DNA of 64,000 bases from Acidovorax soli. GTDB taxonomy: Bacteria; Pseudomonadota; Gammaproteobacteria; Burkholderiales; Burkholderiaceae_C. The position numbers were made by a program, and so were the translations under genes. Below are positions 8,608 through 17,309 of the stretch, in pieces. The first letter of the stretch is position 1. Each line of letters opens with the position of its first letter. The stretch is from assembly GCF_014207955.1 (NCBI RefSeq), contig NZ_JACHLK010000003.1, forward strand, positions 558,001 through 622,000. Direction: 5' to 3'. Below the pieces are notes generated by a model. That model had not been told where the DNA came from, ran no database searches, and saw only the letters and a list, made by a program, of their open reading frames with translations.

Positions 8608-8715
8608 TCAGGCGAGGGCGAGAGGTTCAATGGAGGCCGGGGCGCGCGTAGCGATCCAGCAGAAGTTTTCGGCGGCCAGCAGCGCGAGCACTGCGGCCTT
8701 GTCCCAGTTGGTCAT
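8608..8715 (-). CDS. Very small phage protein (35 aa)
   Basis: A short frame starting MTNWDKAAVLALLAAENFCW at 8715 with an AAGGAG ribosome site 9 nt upstream. It fills the gap between two larger operon genes, its start following the previous stop by 13 nt. The sequence reads as one amphipathic helix and a short tail. Function unknown; support comes from the ribosome site and gap-filling position. Confidence 0.45.
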   Translation of the reverse strand: MTNWDKAAVLALLAAENFCWIATRAPASIEPLALA

Positions 8716-8728
8716 GGCCGCAGGCTCC

Positions 8729-9415
8729 TTACAGCACGTTGCTGATGTCGTCGGCGAAGCGGTTGGCGCCTGCCAACACTTCTTCCAGGCTGACGTGGTA
8801 GTCGCACATCACATCCCAACCGTCATTGCCATACACAAGGTAGATGCTCCCGAAGAGCTGGCGGCGGTCGGAGCCCTCGGCAGGCACGCGGCGCACGACG
8901 AGTCGCTCCTCATCACAGGCGCACACTTCATCCATGATGGCGTTCACGTCGCGGGAGTGTGCGAGCGGGATGTCTTCCCCGTCATCTACGCTGATGGTGT
9001 AGGCAGGGCCTTCCTCGCACACCACGGACAGGATGTCCGTGACGGCGCGACGGATCACAGCGCGCTCAACCAAGATGCGCAGGCGGATGGAGAAGTCCTT
9101 GATACGGCTGCTGGCGAAATAGCGCGAGTCGTCGGCGACTTCGTACACCTCGCGGGTTGCCTGGCTGCGCAGGGATTCCACCACATTCCGTGCATCGGCC
9201 AGCGCTGCGGCCTCTACCTCCCCCCGCACCAGGGCCACTGCAGCGGCGATTTCCGCGCGCGCTGGACGGTCCTCGGTTGCAGGCCATGAATTTTCCAGCT
9301 CGATGGCGATTTCGCCGTCGCTGTCTTCGGCCAGCAGGGTGCGCAGGGCGTCGAGCGAAGCGGCGCGCATGAACTGGGAGACACGTTCGTAGGTGGTGGT
9401 CAGGGCTTGGTTCAT
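8729..9415 (-). CDS. Hypothetical phage protein (228 aa)
   Basis: Not recognised. Acidic, mixed alpha/beta: a helical N-terminus (TYERVSQFMRAASLDALRTLL), a central segment of charged helices, and a C-terminal part with beta-rich LFGSIYLVYGNDGWDVMCDY. No signal peptide, membrane segment or catalytic motif seen. The start at 9415 is preceded by GGAGAGATTGA. It is the upstream gene of the 8608-8715 frame and shares the leftward transcript. Confidence 0.6.
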   Translation of the reverse strand: MNQALTTTYERVSQFMRAASLDALRTLLAEDSDGEIAIELENSWPATEDRPARAEIAAAVALVRGEVEAAALADARNVVESLRSQATREVYEVADDSRYFASSRIKDFSIRLRILVERAVIRRAVTDILSVVCEEGPAYTISVDDGEDIPLAHSRDVNAIMDEVCACDEERLVVRRVPAEGSDRRQLFGSIYLVYGNDGWDVMCDYHVSLEEVLAGANRFADDISNVL

Positions 9416-9457
9416 TCAATCTCTCCTTGGGTTGGTGTGATTGAATTATCAGTGGTT

Positions 9458-9763
9458 TTATTCAAAACAGTCAACTGATTTTTCCAACTGTTTTTTCAAA
9501 TCGCCAAAGCTCTTGTAGTACGGGTTGCGCCGAAACTCCGGGTGCTCCTTGCAGATGGCCTCGTAGACCCCCGCATGGATGTAGTAAGGGGGCCCGATGT
9601 ACTGCTCTGAAAATCCCAGGGCGATTGCCTTCAACACTCCCTGCAGCGTGCACTGGGGTCGAGGCGCGCGCTGTTTCTCTTGGGCAAGCACGAGGCCATG
9701 AGGAAGGTGGCCCGCAATAGAGAATGGCCCGCCCCCATACTGGGGGCGGGGCAGATCACGCAT
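9458..9763 (-). CDS. Hypothetical phage protein (101 aa)
   Basis: I take the ATG at 9763 (MRDLPRPQYGGG) because AAGGGG lies about 7 nt upstream and the overlap with the preceding gene is then only 8 nt; an ATG at 9781 is also possible. The C-terminal half (GVLKAIALGFSEQYIGPPYYIHAGVYEAICKEHPEFR) is well structured, with a basic tail KKQLEKSVDCFE. Unknown function. Confidence 0.6.
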   Translation of the reverse strand: MRDLPRPQYGGGPFSIAGHLPHGLVLAQEKQRAPRPQCTLQGVLKAIALGFSEQYIGPPYYIHAGVYEAICKEHPEFRRNPYYKSFGDLKKQLEKSVDCFE

Positions 9764-10226
9764 GCTTGGCCCCTTTGCCATTGGCCCGCCGCTCTCGGTC
9801 ACGCTGGATCTTCTCTACGCGGCCAAGGCGAGCATCCATGGTGCTTGCGAGGTGGTTGCCTGCAATGCCGATCAACTTCACCAGCGCGCCGGCAGACAGA
9901 TCCGCCAAAGTGCGGTCCTCTTGTGGAGAGAGGTTCAGGATCTGGTCGCCAACCTCGTACTTCACGATCCCGCCGGGCAGGATCGTGCGGCTCATGGGCC
10001 GGGTTTCGTGGAACTTTTCAGCGGGCGCGTACTTCCCGCGCTCCAGGCGCACCAACGTCCCTTCGATGTTGATAAGCACGCGGATGCGTTCATCAACGAT
10101 GTGCATGGGCAGGCCCGTCGCGATCTGCAGCGCTTCGCGCGTCACTTCCTGTTCCTGGGCAGCCAACTCGCGGGCCGCGTCGAGCACCATTTGGCTGCTG
10201 GTAATTTCACTGTTGTGCTTCGTCAT
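9756..10226 (-). CDS. Probable winged-helix phage protein
   Basis: 156 residues from MTKHNSEITSSQMV at 10226; the start overlaps the preceding stop by 4 nt (ATGA). Residues about 8-60 (AARELAAQEQEVTREALQIATGLPMHIVDERIRVLINIEGTLVRLERGKY) fit a winged-helix layout with a recognition helix at LPMHIVDERI, followed by a short beta wing. The C-terminal half is helical and Arg-rich. It may be a DNA-binding regulator or packaging accessory; the fold assignment is by eye. Confidence 0.65.
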   Translation of the reverse strand: MTKHNSEITSSQMVLDAARELAAQEQEVTREALQIATGLPMHIVDERIRVLINIEGTLVRLERGKYAPAEKFHETRPMSRTILPGGIVKYEVGDQILNLSPQEDRTLADLSAGALVKLIGIAGNHLASTMDARLGRVEKIQRDRERRANGKGAKHA

Positions 10227-10723
10227 ACGGGCGAGTCCTTCAAGATTGCGATTGCTGCTGGAATGGGGAGTTTTCTGGGCCACATGCCCATGAGATAGAC
10301 GCGGCGCTGGGTGTCTGCAGCCCACACCGGCTCAAGCGCGCGCCGGACGTCCTTCGAATACAGCGCGCCCTGGTCGAGCTGCAGATGGCACCCGCGCACG
10401 CCTGGGCGGTCGCAGCAGGCTGGGAACAGGGTCATGTCGCAAGCCTTGCGCGAGGTTCCCTTGCCTTTGCTGCCGTGCGCGGCTTGGCTGTAGCCTGGCA
10501 CGCCGCAGATGATGCAAGGCAGACTTGCCACGGCACGCTGGTAAGCCACGCTGCGCACCGCGTTGTCTTTGGCAATGGCGGCGGCGCCATCTACGATGGG
10601 CTGCGGTTGCCGAAAAGCGGAAGGATCTGGCAGCGAAGGCATCTGGTAGACGCGCTCCTCACGAGGCTCTTTCGCCCAGGCAGGCACTTTGCGTTTGAAG
10701 GGTTTGCGCTTGAGCCTGCTCAT
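10223..10723 (-). CDS. Putative HNH/RecA-dependent nuclease-like phage protein
   Basis: 166 residues with a basic N-terminus (MSRLKRKPFKRKVP) and a Cys/His-rich core: LPCIICGVPGYSQAAHGS, then ACCDRPGVRGCHLQLDQG. The C..C ... H ... C..C....H spacing resembles His-Me-finger nucleases such as P1 Ref-like proteins and NinG-type recombination proteins found beside RuvC-like resolvases in phage operons. A RuvC-like gene is four genes upstream. Call is by motif pattern only; catalytic His would be the H of AAHGS. Confidence 0.6.
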   Translation of the reverse strand: MSRLKRKPFKRKVPAWAKEPREERVYQMPSLPDPSAFRQPQPIVDGAAAIAKDNAVRSVAYQRAVASLPCIICGVPGYSQAAHGSKGKGTSRKACDMTLFPACCDRPGVRGCHLQLDQGALYSKDVRRALEPVWAADTQRRVYLMGMWPRKLPIPAAIAILKDSPV

Positions 10724-10935
10724 GCCTGGGCGCTCCGCTGGCGCGCGAGTGCTGCAGCTGCCTGCTCCATGAGGCGGCGGGCCTCAAGCGCGCCCTCACT
10801 GATGTGGTCTGGCTTGGCTGCGCGAATCCGCACGTTCGGAGTGGTGTCGCCATGCAAAAGCCGCTCAAGCTCGGCAGGCTGCAGGAATCGGCCGTTCGGC
10901 ACCGTGGAATTGTGTTTGCGCCGGTACTTGCTCAT
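10720..10935 (-). CDS. Small hypothetical phage protein (71 aa)
   Basis: 71 residues, basic N-terminus MSKYRRKHNSTVPNGRFL and a helical Ala-rich C-terminus. Overlaps both neighbours by 4 nt (ATGA), so the reading frame is well supported by operon geometry. Function unknown. Confidence 0.6.
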   Translation of the reverse strand: MSKYRRKHNSTVPNGRFLQPAELERLLHGDTTPNVRIRAAKPDHISEGALEARRLMEQAAAALARQRSAQA

Positions 10936-11291
10936 CGCATGGTCCTGTCTTGGCTACGGTTGTTCGCGTTCTGGCTGCGCCACACTTCCACGCGGAGCTG
11001 GGAGCCGGTCAGACGCCAGCGCAAGGCTTCCTCGAAGCGAACCGCCTCGCGAATGCCCTCCAGCAACTCCAGATACTCGGGGTGCGAGTAGGCGTAGGCC
11101 TCCTTGGCGGCCCATGCCTTTTCTGTGCACTGGTTCATCAGCAGGGCCTTCTTGGACTTGCGGAATTCCTCCAGATACACACGCTGAGCTTTGGCCTGGG
11201 CAAAGCTCTTGGAGTTCAGGATCATGAAATCGACCGCCTTGTTGGGGTCGGTCACGCTGCCCTGGTCTTGGGTGTCGGTGTCGTGGCTCAT
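10932..11291 (-). CDS. Hypothetical phage protein (119 aa), charged helical
   Basis: Start taken at MSHDTDTQDQG (11291), giving a 4-nt overlap with the upstream small membrane gene; an earlier ATG would overlap that gene fully. The protein is almost entirely charged helix (QAKAQRVYLEEFRKSKKALLM, EYLELLEGIREAVRFEEAL), likely a helical bundle. No recognised domain. Confidence 0.6.
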   Translation of the reverse strand: MSHDTDTQDQGSVTDPNKAVDFMILNSKSFAQAKAQRVYLEEFRKSKKALLMNQCTEKAWAAKEAYAYSHPEYLELLEGIREAVRFEEALRWRLTGSQLRVEVWRSQNANNRSQDRTMR

Positions 11292-11455
11292 GCGAACAGC
11301 CCCCGCACCAGAGCGGCCAACGCCACCAGCCAGGACAAGCCAGCCAAGACAAGGCACAGCATGCGCAGATGCGCGTCTTCGCAGAGGTCGAGGAAGTAGT
11401 GCGCGGCGGCGAATGCCGCGCCAACGATCAGCGCCAGCAGAAAGGGATCACTCAT
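11288..11455 (-). CDS. Small membrane protein (55 aa), two predicted helices
   Basis: MSDPFLLALIVGAAFAAAHY and LCLVLAGLSWLVALAALVRGLF are two hydrophobic segments separated by an acidic turn (DLCEDAHLR), i.e. a hairpin inner-membrane protein. Starts at 11455 with ATGA overlap to the RuvC-like gene. Unusual inside a replication/recombination operon; could affect lysis timing or membrane biology. Function unknown. Confidence 0.6.
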   Translation of the reverse strand: MSDPFLLALIVGAAFAAAHYFLDLCEDAHLRMLCLVLAGLSWLVALAALVRGLFA

Positions 11456-11907
11456 ACGGCCCTCCGATATTTCCAAGCAACCATGGCGCCATCGCGCTCA
11501 TGCTGGTTCGACTTGCCGGCCCAGCCGGTCACGCCCTGAAACTGTTTTGCATCGAGCTTGGCGCCCTTGCCCTCGGGGCTGATGCCGTGGCAAGTGATGC
11601 CGCGCTCTGCACAAACATTCGTGATGACGCGGCACCAGCCGTCGATCTGGCCCACGTTGCGCGCCACCTTCAACTGCTCGGGGTGGCTCAATACCCGTTT
11701 GCCAGGCTTGTGAGCGCTGAAGATGTGGGACTGCAGGCGCGAGTCCTCGAAAATCACGCGATTGATGCCGCCTGCAAACCGCTGGAACACGATGAAGTCC
11801 GCGATGTCCCAGGGGTCCAGCGTCAACAGCGCATCGAGCGCACCATTGCGATACAGCGCCACGCCGGTCTGCTGGCCAGGGTCGATGCCGAGCACTGCCC
11901 CCTTCAT
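11452..11907 (-). CDS. RuvC-like Holliday junction resolvase, phage type
   Basis: 151 residues beginning MKGAVLGIDPGQQTGVALY, the first RNase H-fold strand with catalytic Asp9 in the GIDPG motif. A later IFEDSRLQ segment supplies the second acidic residue, and the C-terminus has HERDGAMVAW, matching the family's last Asp in an H..DA context. Such enzymes cut branched DNA before packaging. Start at 11907 (MKG) overlaps the preceding stop by 4 nt; the upstream in-frame ATG is not needed. Confidence 0.8.
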   Translation of the reverse strand: MKGAVLGIDPGQQTGVALYRNGALDALLTLDPWDIADFIVFQRFAGGINRVIFEDSRLQSHIFSAHKPGKRVLSHPEQLKVARNVGQIDGWCRVITNVCAERGITCHGISPEGKGAKLDAKQFQGVTGWAGKSNQHERDGAMVAWKYRRAV

Positions 11908-12161
11908 GGCTTCGCCCCTTCCTGCAGCGGCTCCAGCGCCCATTCCGCCTCCTTGGCGCTCGCGCGTATTTCGGCTTCGCTCAGTCCTTGCGCCAGCGCC
12001 TGGGCGAGCGCGAGCCGGCAGCGCTTGCGCGTCTCGTCGTCAGACAGCCGCAGCGTGCGTTGCAAATACTGAATCCGGCGCGAGGCACAGAACCTGCAAC
12101 CCTCGGCGAAAAAACGAAAGCTGGCAGGCGTGGGGCGCGCGTCATTGCATGTGGTGCACAT
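11904..12161 (-). CDS. Small zinc-finger-like phage protein (85 aa)
   Basis: Starts MCTTCNDARP at 12161, overlapping the previous stop (TGATG). Two CxxC pairs (C2-C5 and C22-C25 in GCRFCASRR) suggest a zinc ribbon. The remainder is a helical segment SDDETRKRCRLALAQALAQGLSEAEIRASAKEAEW. Likely a nucleic-acid or protein-binding accessory of the replication module; function unknown. Confidence 0.65.
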   Translation of the reverse strand: MCTTCNDARPTPASFRFFAEGCRFCASRRIQYLQRTLRLSDDETRKRCRLALAQALAQGLSEAEIRASAKEAEWALEPLQEGAKP

Positions 12162-13279
12162 CAGCGCGCCCCCAATCCGGCAAACGGGTTGGAATAGTCG
12201 CGGTAGGTCTGGTGCCGGCGCGCCGCACTCACCACGGACTTTCCCCGGCCCAGCTCCTTGGCGAGCTGCCCTCCGGTCTTGTCGCTCGTGCGAACAAGGT
12301 GCACCTCTTCGGGCGTGAGCACGCCGCGCTGCGGCCGAAGCGCCTGCGATACCTTGCGCCCATGCACTGCACCACCAAACCCGTTCGCAGCGAACGCCGC
12401 CCGCATGGCTTCGCTCCGCGTGGCCTGCTTGTGATGGCCATGGTGGCAGCAGCCCGGCGTCTCGCAGGTACGCATCAGGGTGTGGCCTGGCTTCAGTTCC
12501 TTGCCGTGCACCACCTGCCACAGCACCATGTCCACTCTGGCGACGTTGTCACCATGGCGCACCAGGGCGTGCCCCTGCGGGTTGTGGGCGCCCTCCCAGG
12601 TCAGGCAGTCGCCGCCCACATCCTTGCAGCGCAGCAGAATCTCTCGGCCCGTATCTTCTGCGGGGCGCTGATAGTCCGACAAGACGTAGCGCCAGGCATC
12701 GCCCAGCACGTCGTACTTCACAAGGCCACGCTCACGGAGCAGGCCCACTCGGCGGCGCACCGCGAACCGGCCCCAGCCAACCATTTCCGCCAGCACTTCG
12801 AGCTTGATGGGCTGGTGCTTCGCAATGAGGCTCAGCAGTCGGTCGTTGCGCAGGTAGGGCTTCTTGCCGCTCAAGGCGACCTTGCGCGATGACAGCACCC
12901 ACTTGCGGATACCGTCATAGGTCACGCGCTTGATCTTCCCATCGCGCTTCATTCGCGCCAGCAGCAGGCGCAGCGGCTCGTACGCACCACCCGACTGCTG
13001 CTGCAGCCCCCGCGTCGCGAAGTCGCCTGCAGCGACGGCGCGCAGCACGTCCGCTTCTGACCACACGCACTTGGCAATCACGGTGTCAGCTGCAATCCAG
13101 TGCGAGTCCGCGCTACCTCCGTGCTTCGCCCTCTTGGCTTGCACGCTCAATTGCATGGCCGCCAGCACAGTGAGCAGCCGCTCGCGATCCCAGCCAGTGC
13201 GCTCGCATAGTTCGCTCTCGCGCAGGGCATCGCCGCCGAGGATGCTCAGCACCCGTGCCGTGTCTTCTTTCATGGTCAT
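12161..13279 (-). CDS. Winged-helix repeats fused to HNH-like domain
   Basis: 372 residues. Residues about 1-215 contain three winged-helix-like units (ESELCERTGWDRERLLTVL; YEPLRLLLARMKRDGKIKRV; IKLEVLAEMVGWGRFAVRRR). Residues about 230-310 resemble an HNH_3-type nuclease: HTLMRTCETPGCCHHGHHKQA with paired Cys and His. The C-terminus (LTPEEVHLVRTSDKTGGQLAKELGRGKSVVSAARR) is a resolvase-like HTH. The mix of DNA-binding units suggests an origin- or junction-binding protein. It overlaps both neighbours. Domain calls are by eye. Confidence 0.65.
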   Translation of the reverse strand: MTMKEDTARVLSILGGDALRESELCERTGWDRERLLTVLAAMQLSVQAKRAKHGGSADSHWIAADTVIAKCVWSEADVLRAVAAGDFATRGLQQQSGGAYEPLRLLLARMKRDGKIKRVTYDGIRKWVLSSRKVALSGKKPYLRNDRLLSLIAKHQPIKLEVLAEMVGWGRFAVRRRVGLLRERGLVKYDVLGDAWRYVLSDYQRPAEDTGREILLRCKDVGGDCLTWEGAHNPQGHALVRHGDNVARVDMVLWQVVHGKELKPGHTLMRTCETPGCCHHGHHKQATRSEAMRAAFAANGFGGAVHGRKVSQALRPQRGVLTPEEVHLVRTSDKTGGQLAKELGRGKSVVSAARRHQTYRDYSNPFAGLGAR

Positions 13280-13957
13280 CCTTGCCTTTCAGCCGGCGCG
13301 GCCAGGCGCGCGGCATTCGAATGGGGCAGCAGCTCTCCGCGCGCTTGGCGCGCAGCGAGCAGTGCCGTGATTTCTGTGGTGATGGCGGTCTTGCCGCCTG
13401 AGCTGCCCAGGCGCATGACCTGGCGGGCTTTCTCGATGTCGCCCACCACGACCGGCTTGGGTGGTGGCAGGCCGAAGCGGGCGTACTGCGCTGCGCCATC
13501 GGCAGCGCCAGCCAGCTTGCGGGGGTAGTCGAAGGAAGGCAGGCGCGTGTATGCGCGATGCGCTTCGCAGAATTTGTGCTGGATGTAGCTGACCTCTTTC
13601 AGGTCGGCGCGGCACAGCTTCACCCAGCCGCCCAGGTCTTCAATGACGGCGTGGATGGCTGGATCGTCAAACACTACATCCTGGTAGGCGCCCACGGCAC
13701 TCATTGCATCGTGAACCTTTCCCCATGCCACCAGGGCGCGATCCGTGGCCGTGCCGACCAGCATGCGCGCCATGTCGGCCACCTTGGGCGCGTATTGCCC
13801 ATGCTCGGCATCGGTCATGTGTCGCTGCATGGCCTGCTGGATGTGTTCCAGCTCAAACGGCTTGCATGCGTTCCACCAAACGTCCAGCAGGAACTTGCTC
13901 GTGTCCTGGCGGTAGTACGCCATCACGTCCTTGATGAGCTGGCCGAAGTCCCGGCGT

Positions 13958-13971
<14 letters not shown>
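13276..13971 (-). CDS. Phage replication-associated protein (DUF6475-like)
   Basis: 231 residues from MQDAERRDFGQLIKDVMAYYRQD at 13971. The pattern FLLDVWWNACKPFELEHIQQAMQRHM resembles the small helical domain found at the N-terminus of helicase-loader-like phage proteins, followed by an unrelated alpha/beta C-terminus. It sits directly downstream of the DUF1376-like protein, as initiator and loader genes often do. An earlier ATG at 14052 would extend far into the upstream gene and is rejected. Assignment is tentative. Confidence 0.65.
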
Positions 13972-14961
<990 letters not shown>

Positions 14962-14965
<4 letters not shown>

Positions 14966-15132
14966 ACCGTCTCCGCAGCCAGGGCCTCGGTGTATGCCTT
15001 GGTGAATGCAGCGCTTTCCTTCGAGCCTGGCTCGAAGTAGTTGGCCTCGCCCAGGGGGATGCATTGCTCTGCTGCGGCGCGCGCCACGGCACTCAGCTCG
15101 GCGTCGGTCAGAGGTCGAATCTGCCCCGCCAT
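14962..15132 (-). CDS. Small hypothetical phage protein (56 aa)
   Basis: Starts MAGQIRPLTDAELSAVARAA at 15132, overlapping the Cro-like stop (TGATG), and ends in GTGTGA overlapping the next GTG start. The double overlap makes the frame convincing despite its small size. Helical, with a conserved-looking IPLGEANYFEPGSKESAAFTKAY segment. Function unknown. Confidence 0.6.
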
Positions 15133-15353
15133 CACGCCACCTTCCTGCGTTTGCGCAGAGAGGTCTTCGCCTTCAAGCTCGGATAGAACTTGCGGACCGT
15201 TTCGATACCGGGATTGGGGGTGTAGCCGGACCGAATCTTGACCAGTGTTGCGAACGGGACGCTGGTTTCGTCGGCCAGCTCGTGAAGCGCGGGCACGCCG
15301 AGGGGCGCCAGTCGTTCACGGACTTCTTGGATGGAGGGAATGGTGTTTGGCAT
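15132..15353 (-). CDS. Cro-like HTH regulator (73 aa)
   Basis: Starts MPNTIPSIQEVRERLAPLG at 15353. Residues about 8-50 fit a lambda-Cro/repressor HTH: helix 2 LHELADETS, recognition helix PFATLVKIRSGY, then a basic tail KAKTSLRKRRKVA. It is the first gene of the leftward operon, divergent from the CI-like gene, with operator sites in the 94-nt gap. By analogy it would switch off the repressor promoter during lytic growth. Confidence 0.75.
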   Translation of the reverse strand: MPNTIPSIQEVRERLAPLGVPALHELADETSVPFATLVKIRSGYTPNPGIETVRKFYPSLKAKTSLRKRRKVA

Positions 15354-15363
15354 CGCCCAAGTA

Positions 15364-15410
15364 TGCCATATTTGGAACGATTGGCGCACAAGACACACCC
15401 AAATGTGGCA
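15364..15410. promoter_or_regulatory. Immunity operator pair between Cro-like and CI-like genes
   Basis: TGCCATATTTGGAA (15364-15377) and ACCCAAATGTGGCA (15397-15410), both fitting T-K-CCA-N4-TGG-M-A, centres 33 nt apart. A -10-like TATGAT at 15435-15440 would place the CI transcript start at or next to its ATG (15448), i.e. a possibly leaderless mRNA as for lambda PRM. A leftward promoter for the Cro-like gene would overlap the first site. Matching sites recur at 16326-16372. Confidence 0.7.
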
Positions 15411-15447
15411 TGACTATGCAGTAGCTATCTACTGTATGATTCCAGAT

Positions 15448-15870
15448 ATGGATTCACAAGACAGCAAGCAACACCTGTGGCGCTCCTTGGAGGTGCTGAT
15501 GGAGCACCACTACGGCGCAGTCAACATCAACCGACTTTCTAGAGAGTCGGGTGTGGGTCTTGGAACGGTCGCAAGATTGAAGTCGAGCGACTCCAGCATT
15601 GCTCTGGACAAGCTGGACAAGCTCGCCGCCGTATTCGGCGTCGAGCCATGGCAGTTGCTCAAGCCGGGCTACAGCCCGACCGAATCAGCAGGTGCGTTCA
15701 GCCCGCTTGCTGCGGACATTGCAAAGGCGCTTGATGCCGTCCACGATCCTGCAGCTCAGCAACGAGCGTACGCGCTTGCGCTTCAAGTGATCGGGCTCGC
15801 CAACTCTCCTGTGCCTGCATCGCAATCGAACGGGCATGCACCCATTCCGTCGCCGACGCCTCATCAGTAA
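15448..15870 (+). CDS. CI-like phage repressor, short (140 aa)
   Basis: Start MDSQDSKQHLWRSLEVLMEH at 15448. The HTH spans about 20-65: NINRLSRESGVGLGTVARLKSSDSSIALDKLDKLAAVFGVEPWQLL, a clear Xre/CI DNA-binding domain. The C-terminal 70 residues lack the S24 peptidase Ser/Lys dyad, so this is not an autocleaving LexA/CI-type repressor. Release from lysogeny would need an antirepressor or other trigger. Divergent from the Cro-like gene, flanked by two operator pairs. Confidence 0.75.
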   Translation: MDSQDSKQHLWRSLEVLMEHHYGAVNINRLSRESGVGLGTVARLKSSDSSIALDKLDKLAAVFGVEPWQLLKPGYSPTESAGAFSPLAADIAKALDAVHDPAAQQRAYALALQVIGLANSPVPASQSNGHAPIPSPTPHQ

Positions 15871-16234
15871 ATACGCCCATCACGGCGCCGCTCTCTGCGA
15901 GCGCGCGCGAAAACTTGTGCGCTGAACTAACACAGTTCGCGCCAACAACCATCGCACCAGGCAGCGATGCGCCTACCCCGAGCGAGCGCCGGAACACGCT
16001 GTACCGCTCTGTCTCTGTAAGTCCCGCTGAGCAAAGCCCCGTGTCGGGCGCGTGATCGTTCAATCGGATCACCCAGGCCCGGACGCCCCCCAGCCCTCTG
16101 GCCGTCCCCAGGCACCAAAAGGAGGCCAGAGCGCTGCACATTACGCGCAGCGTCAGCTCCCCTGAAAAGCCAAACGTAGCCACCCCTCCCCCATGGCTCA
16201 CGTCCATGGTCGCTTGTCCGAAATCCAGAAACAT
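15698..16234 (-). CDS. Hypothetical protein converging on the repressor gene (STAS-like?)
   Basis: 178 residues from ATG 16234 with GGAAAG 5 nt upstream. Segments FGFSGELT, VRAWVIRLNDHA and VMGVFTDEASATEWVHARS read like a small alpha/beta STAS-like fold (the ending 'VF.D...A..WV' is typical), but I cannot assign a family. Its 3' 173 nt run antisense to the repressor 3' end. Just upstream lies the second operator pair, so its promoter may be under repressor control. The antisense overlap could let its transcription interfere with the repressor. Confidence 0.55.
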   Translation of the reverse strand: MFLDFGQATMDVSHGGGVATFGFSGELTLRVMCSALASFWCLGTARGLGGVRAWVIRLNDHAPDTGLCSAGLTETERYSVFRRSLGVGASLPGAMVVGANCVSSAHKFSRALAESGAVMGVFTDEASATEWVHARSIAMQAQESWRARSLEAQARTLVAELQDRGRHQAPLQCPQQAG

Positions 16235-16325
16235 TCAATCTTTCCGTTGCTTTTTGTGACAGTCCTCTACTGTGATTGTGCACAGGTTTAGGGAAACCAC
16301 CAGCATCTGCAGTTATGCGAAATCT

Positions 16326-16372
16326 TTCCATATTTGGCACAAAGCATTGCCCCAGCCATTCCAAATATGGCA
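16326..16372. promoter_or_regulatory. Second immunity operator pair, about 960 bp from the first
   Basis: TTCCATATTTGGCA (16326-16339) and TTCCAAATATGGCA (16359-16372), centres 33 nt apart, the same spacing as the 15364-15410 pair. The 19-mer AAGTATGCCATATTTGGAA near the first pair recurs here in inverse complement. A rightward promoter candidate (TTGCCC at 16347, CATACT at 16371) overlaps the sites, and a leftward promoter for the 16234 gene may too. Suggests lambda-like OL/OR architecture with looping. Confidence 0.7.
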
Positions 16373-17309
16373 TACTTCATTCCATCGCTGGAACGGAAAC
16401 GGTTTGGCGATGGGGCCAGGTCATCGCACGCAGCCCCAGACGGCTCCTTAAAAACCTCACTGGATATCCCAGGTGCACGCCCCGTGCGTGCGCCCTGCTC
16501 CACCCCCACGCCGGCAGAAAGGAAGCGCGTGAAATCGACCCTCCCTGGTGGAGCGCTCCGCGTGGTGCGCTGCGAAGCCACAGGGTCTATCCGCATCGGC
16601 AAGCGCAAAGCGAACCTGGGCGGCGCCCATCAGCAATGGCGAGGTAACTGCTGACAGGCCCTGGAGACAGGGCCATCACATCGGCCTACTGCTGGGCCAA
16701 GGCTCACGCTTCGCGCGGGACATCCAGCAGCGGGGCGATGTGATGGCGAGGCCATCCGTGGAAGGGTTGCGCACTGCACCACGGAAATCAATGCCAGTAA
16801 GGGACCAGCGTTTGGTATGTCCCAAGGCAAGGACCGTACCTTGCGAGCGGCTTCGGCTGCTGAAAACTCTAAAGAGATTCGTTCGCCCAACTTCCTGATG
16901 AGCCGATGGGGCATGCGGCGAAACGGGCTTACGGGCCCGTAGAAGTGAGCCAGACCGTGTCGAGCAGGGCAATCTACTGTCTGGCAAATCGAAATCTGCG
17001 ATCCCCCGCGGGGCCCTGTCGAAGCGATGGGAGGCGCAGAAAGAGCCGGCGGTGAGCTGGCGCGCAGGGAGGATGCCCCTGCCAGTTTTCGGGGCGGCAA
17101 ACTGCGGTTGCAGTGCGCATGGCGGGGGCCGGGACTCCCTCGATAGCAGTTACCCACATCCATGCGACAGCGTTTCCAGGGGCCGACCTCTCCTTGGCCT
17201 GCCGCCCCACCTCACCCCACCAACGACAGCACCAGCGCATGCCCTGCGAGCCAGCGGCATGCGCGGGGTTTGTCGCCGCCTACCCCAGCGGCATCGTTCA
17301 AGGAACACC
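16373..17309 (+). other. Long gene-free stretch, probable early-operon leader
   Basis: About 937 bp with no convincing gene on either strand; frames here have shuffled composition and no good ribosome sites. It follows a repressor-controlled rightward promoter candidate and precedes the first gene at 17310. A short inverted repeat ACGGGCTTACGGGCCCGT lies near 16923-16940. It could hold an antitermination site, a small RNA or a decayed gene. I cannot assign a function. Confidence 0.5.

Noticed and set aside
16548..17163. Reading frames on both strands in the phage early leader (for example 16548-16898 plus, 16630-17163 minus)
   Set aside because: No ribosome sites, shuffled Arg/Pro/Ser composition and no family resemblance.
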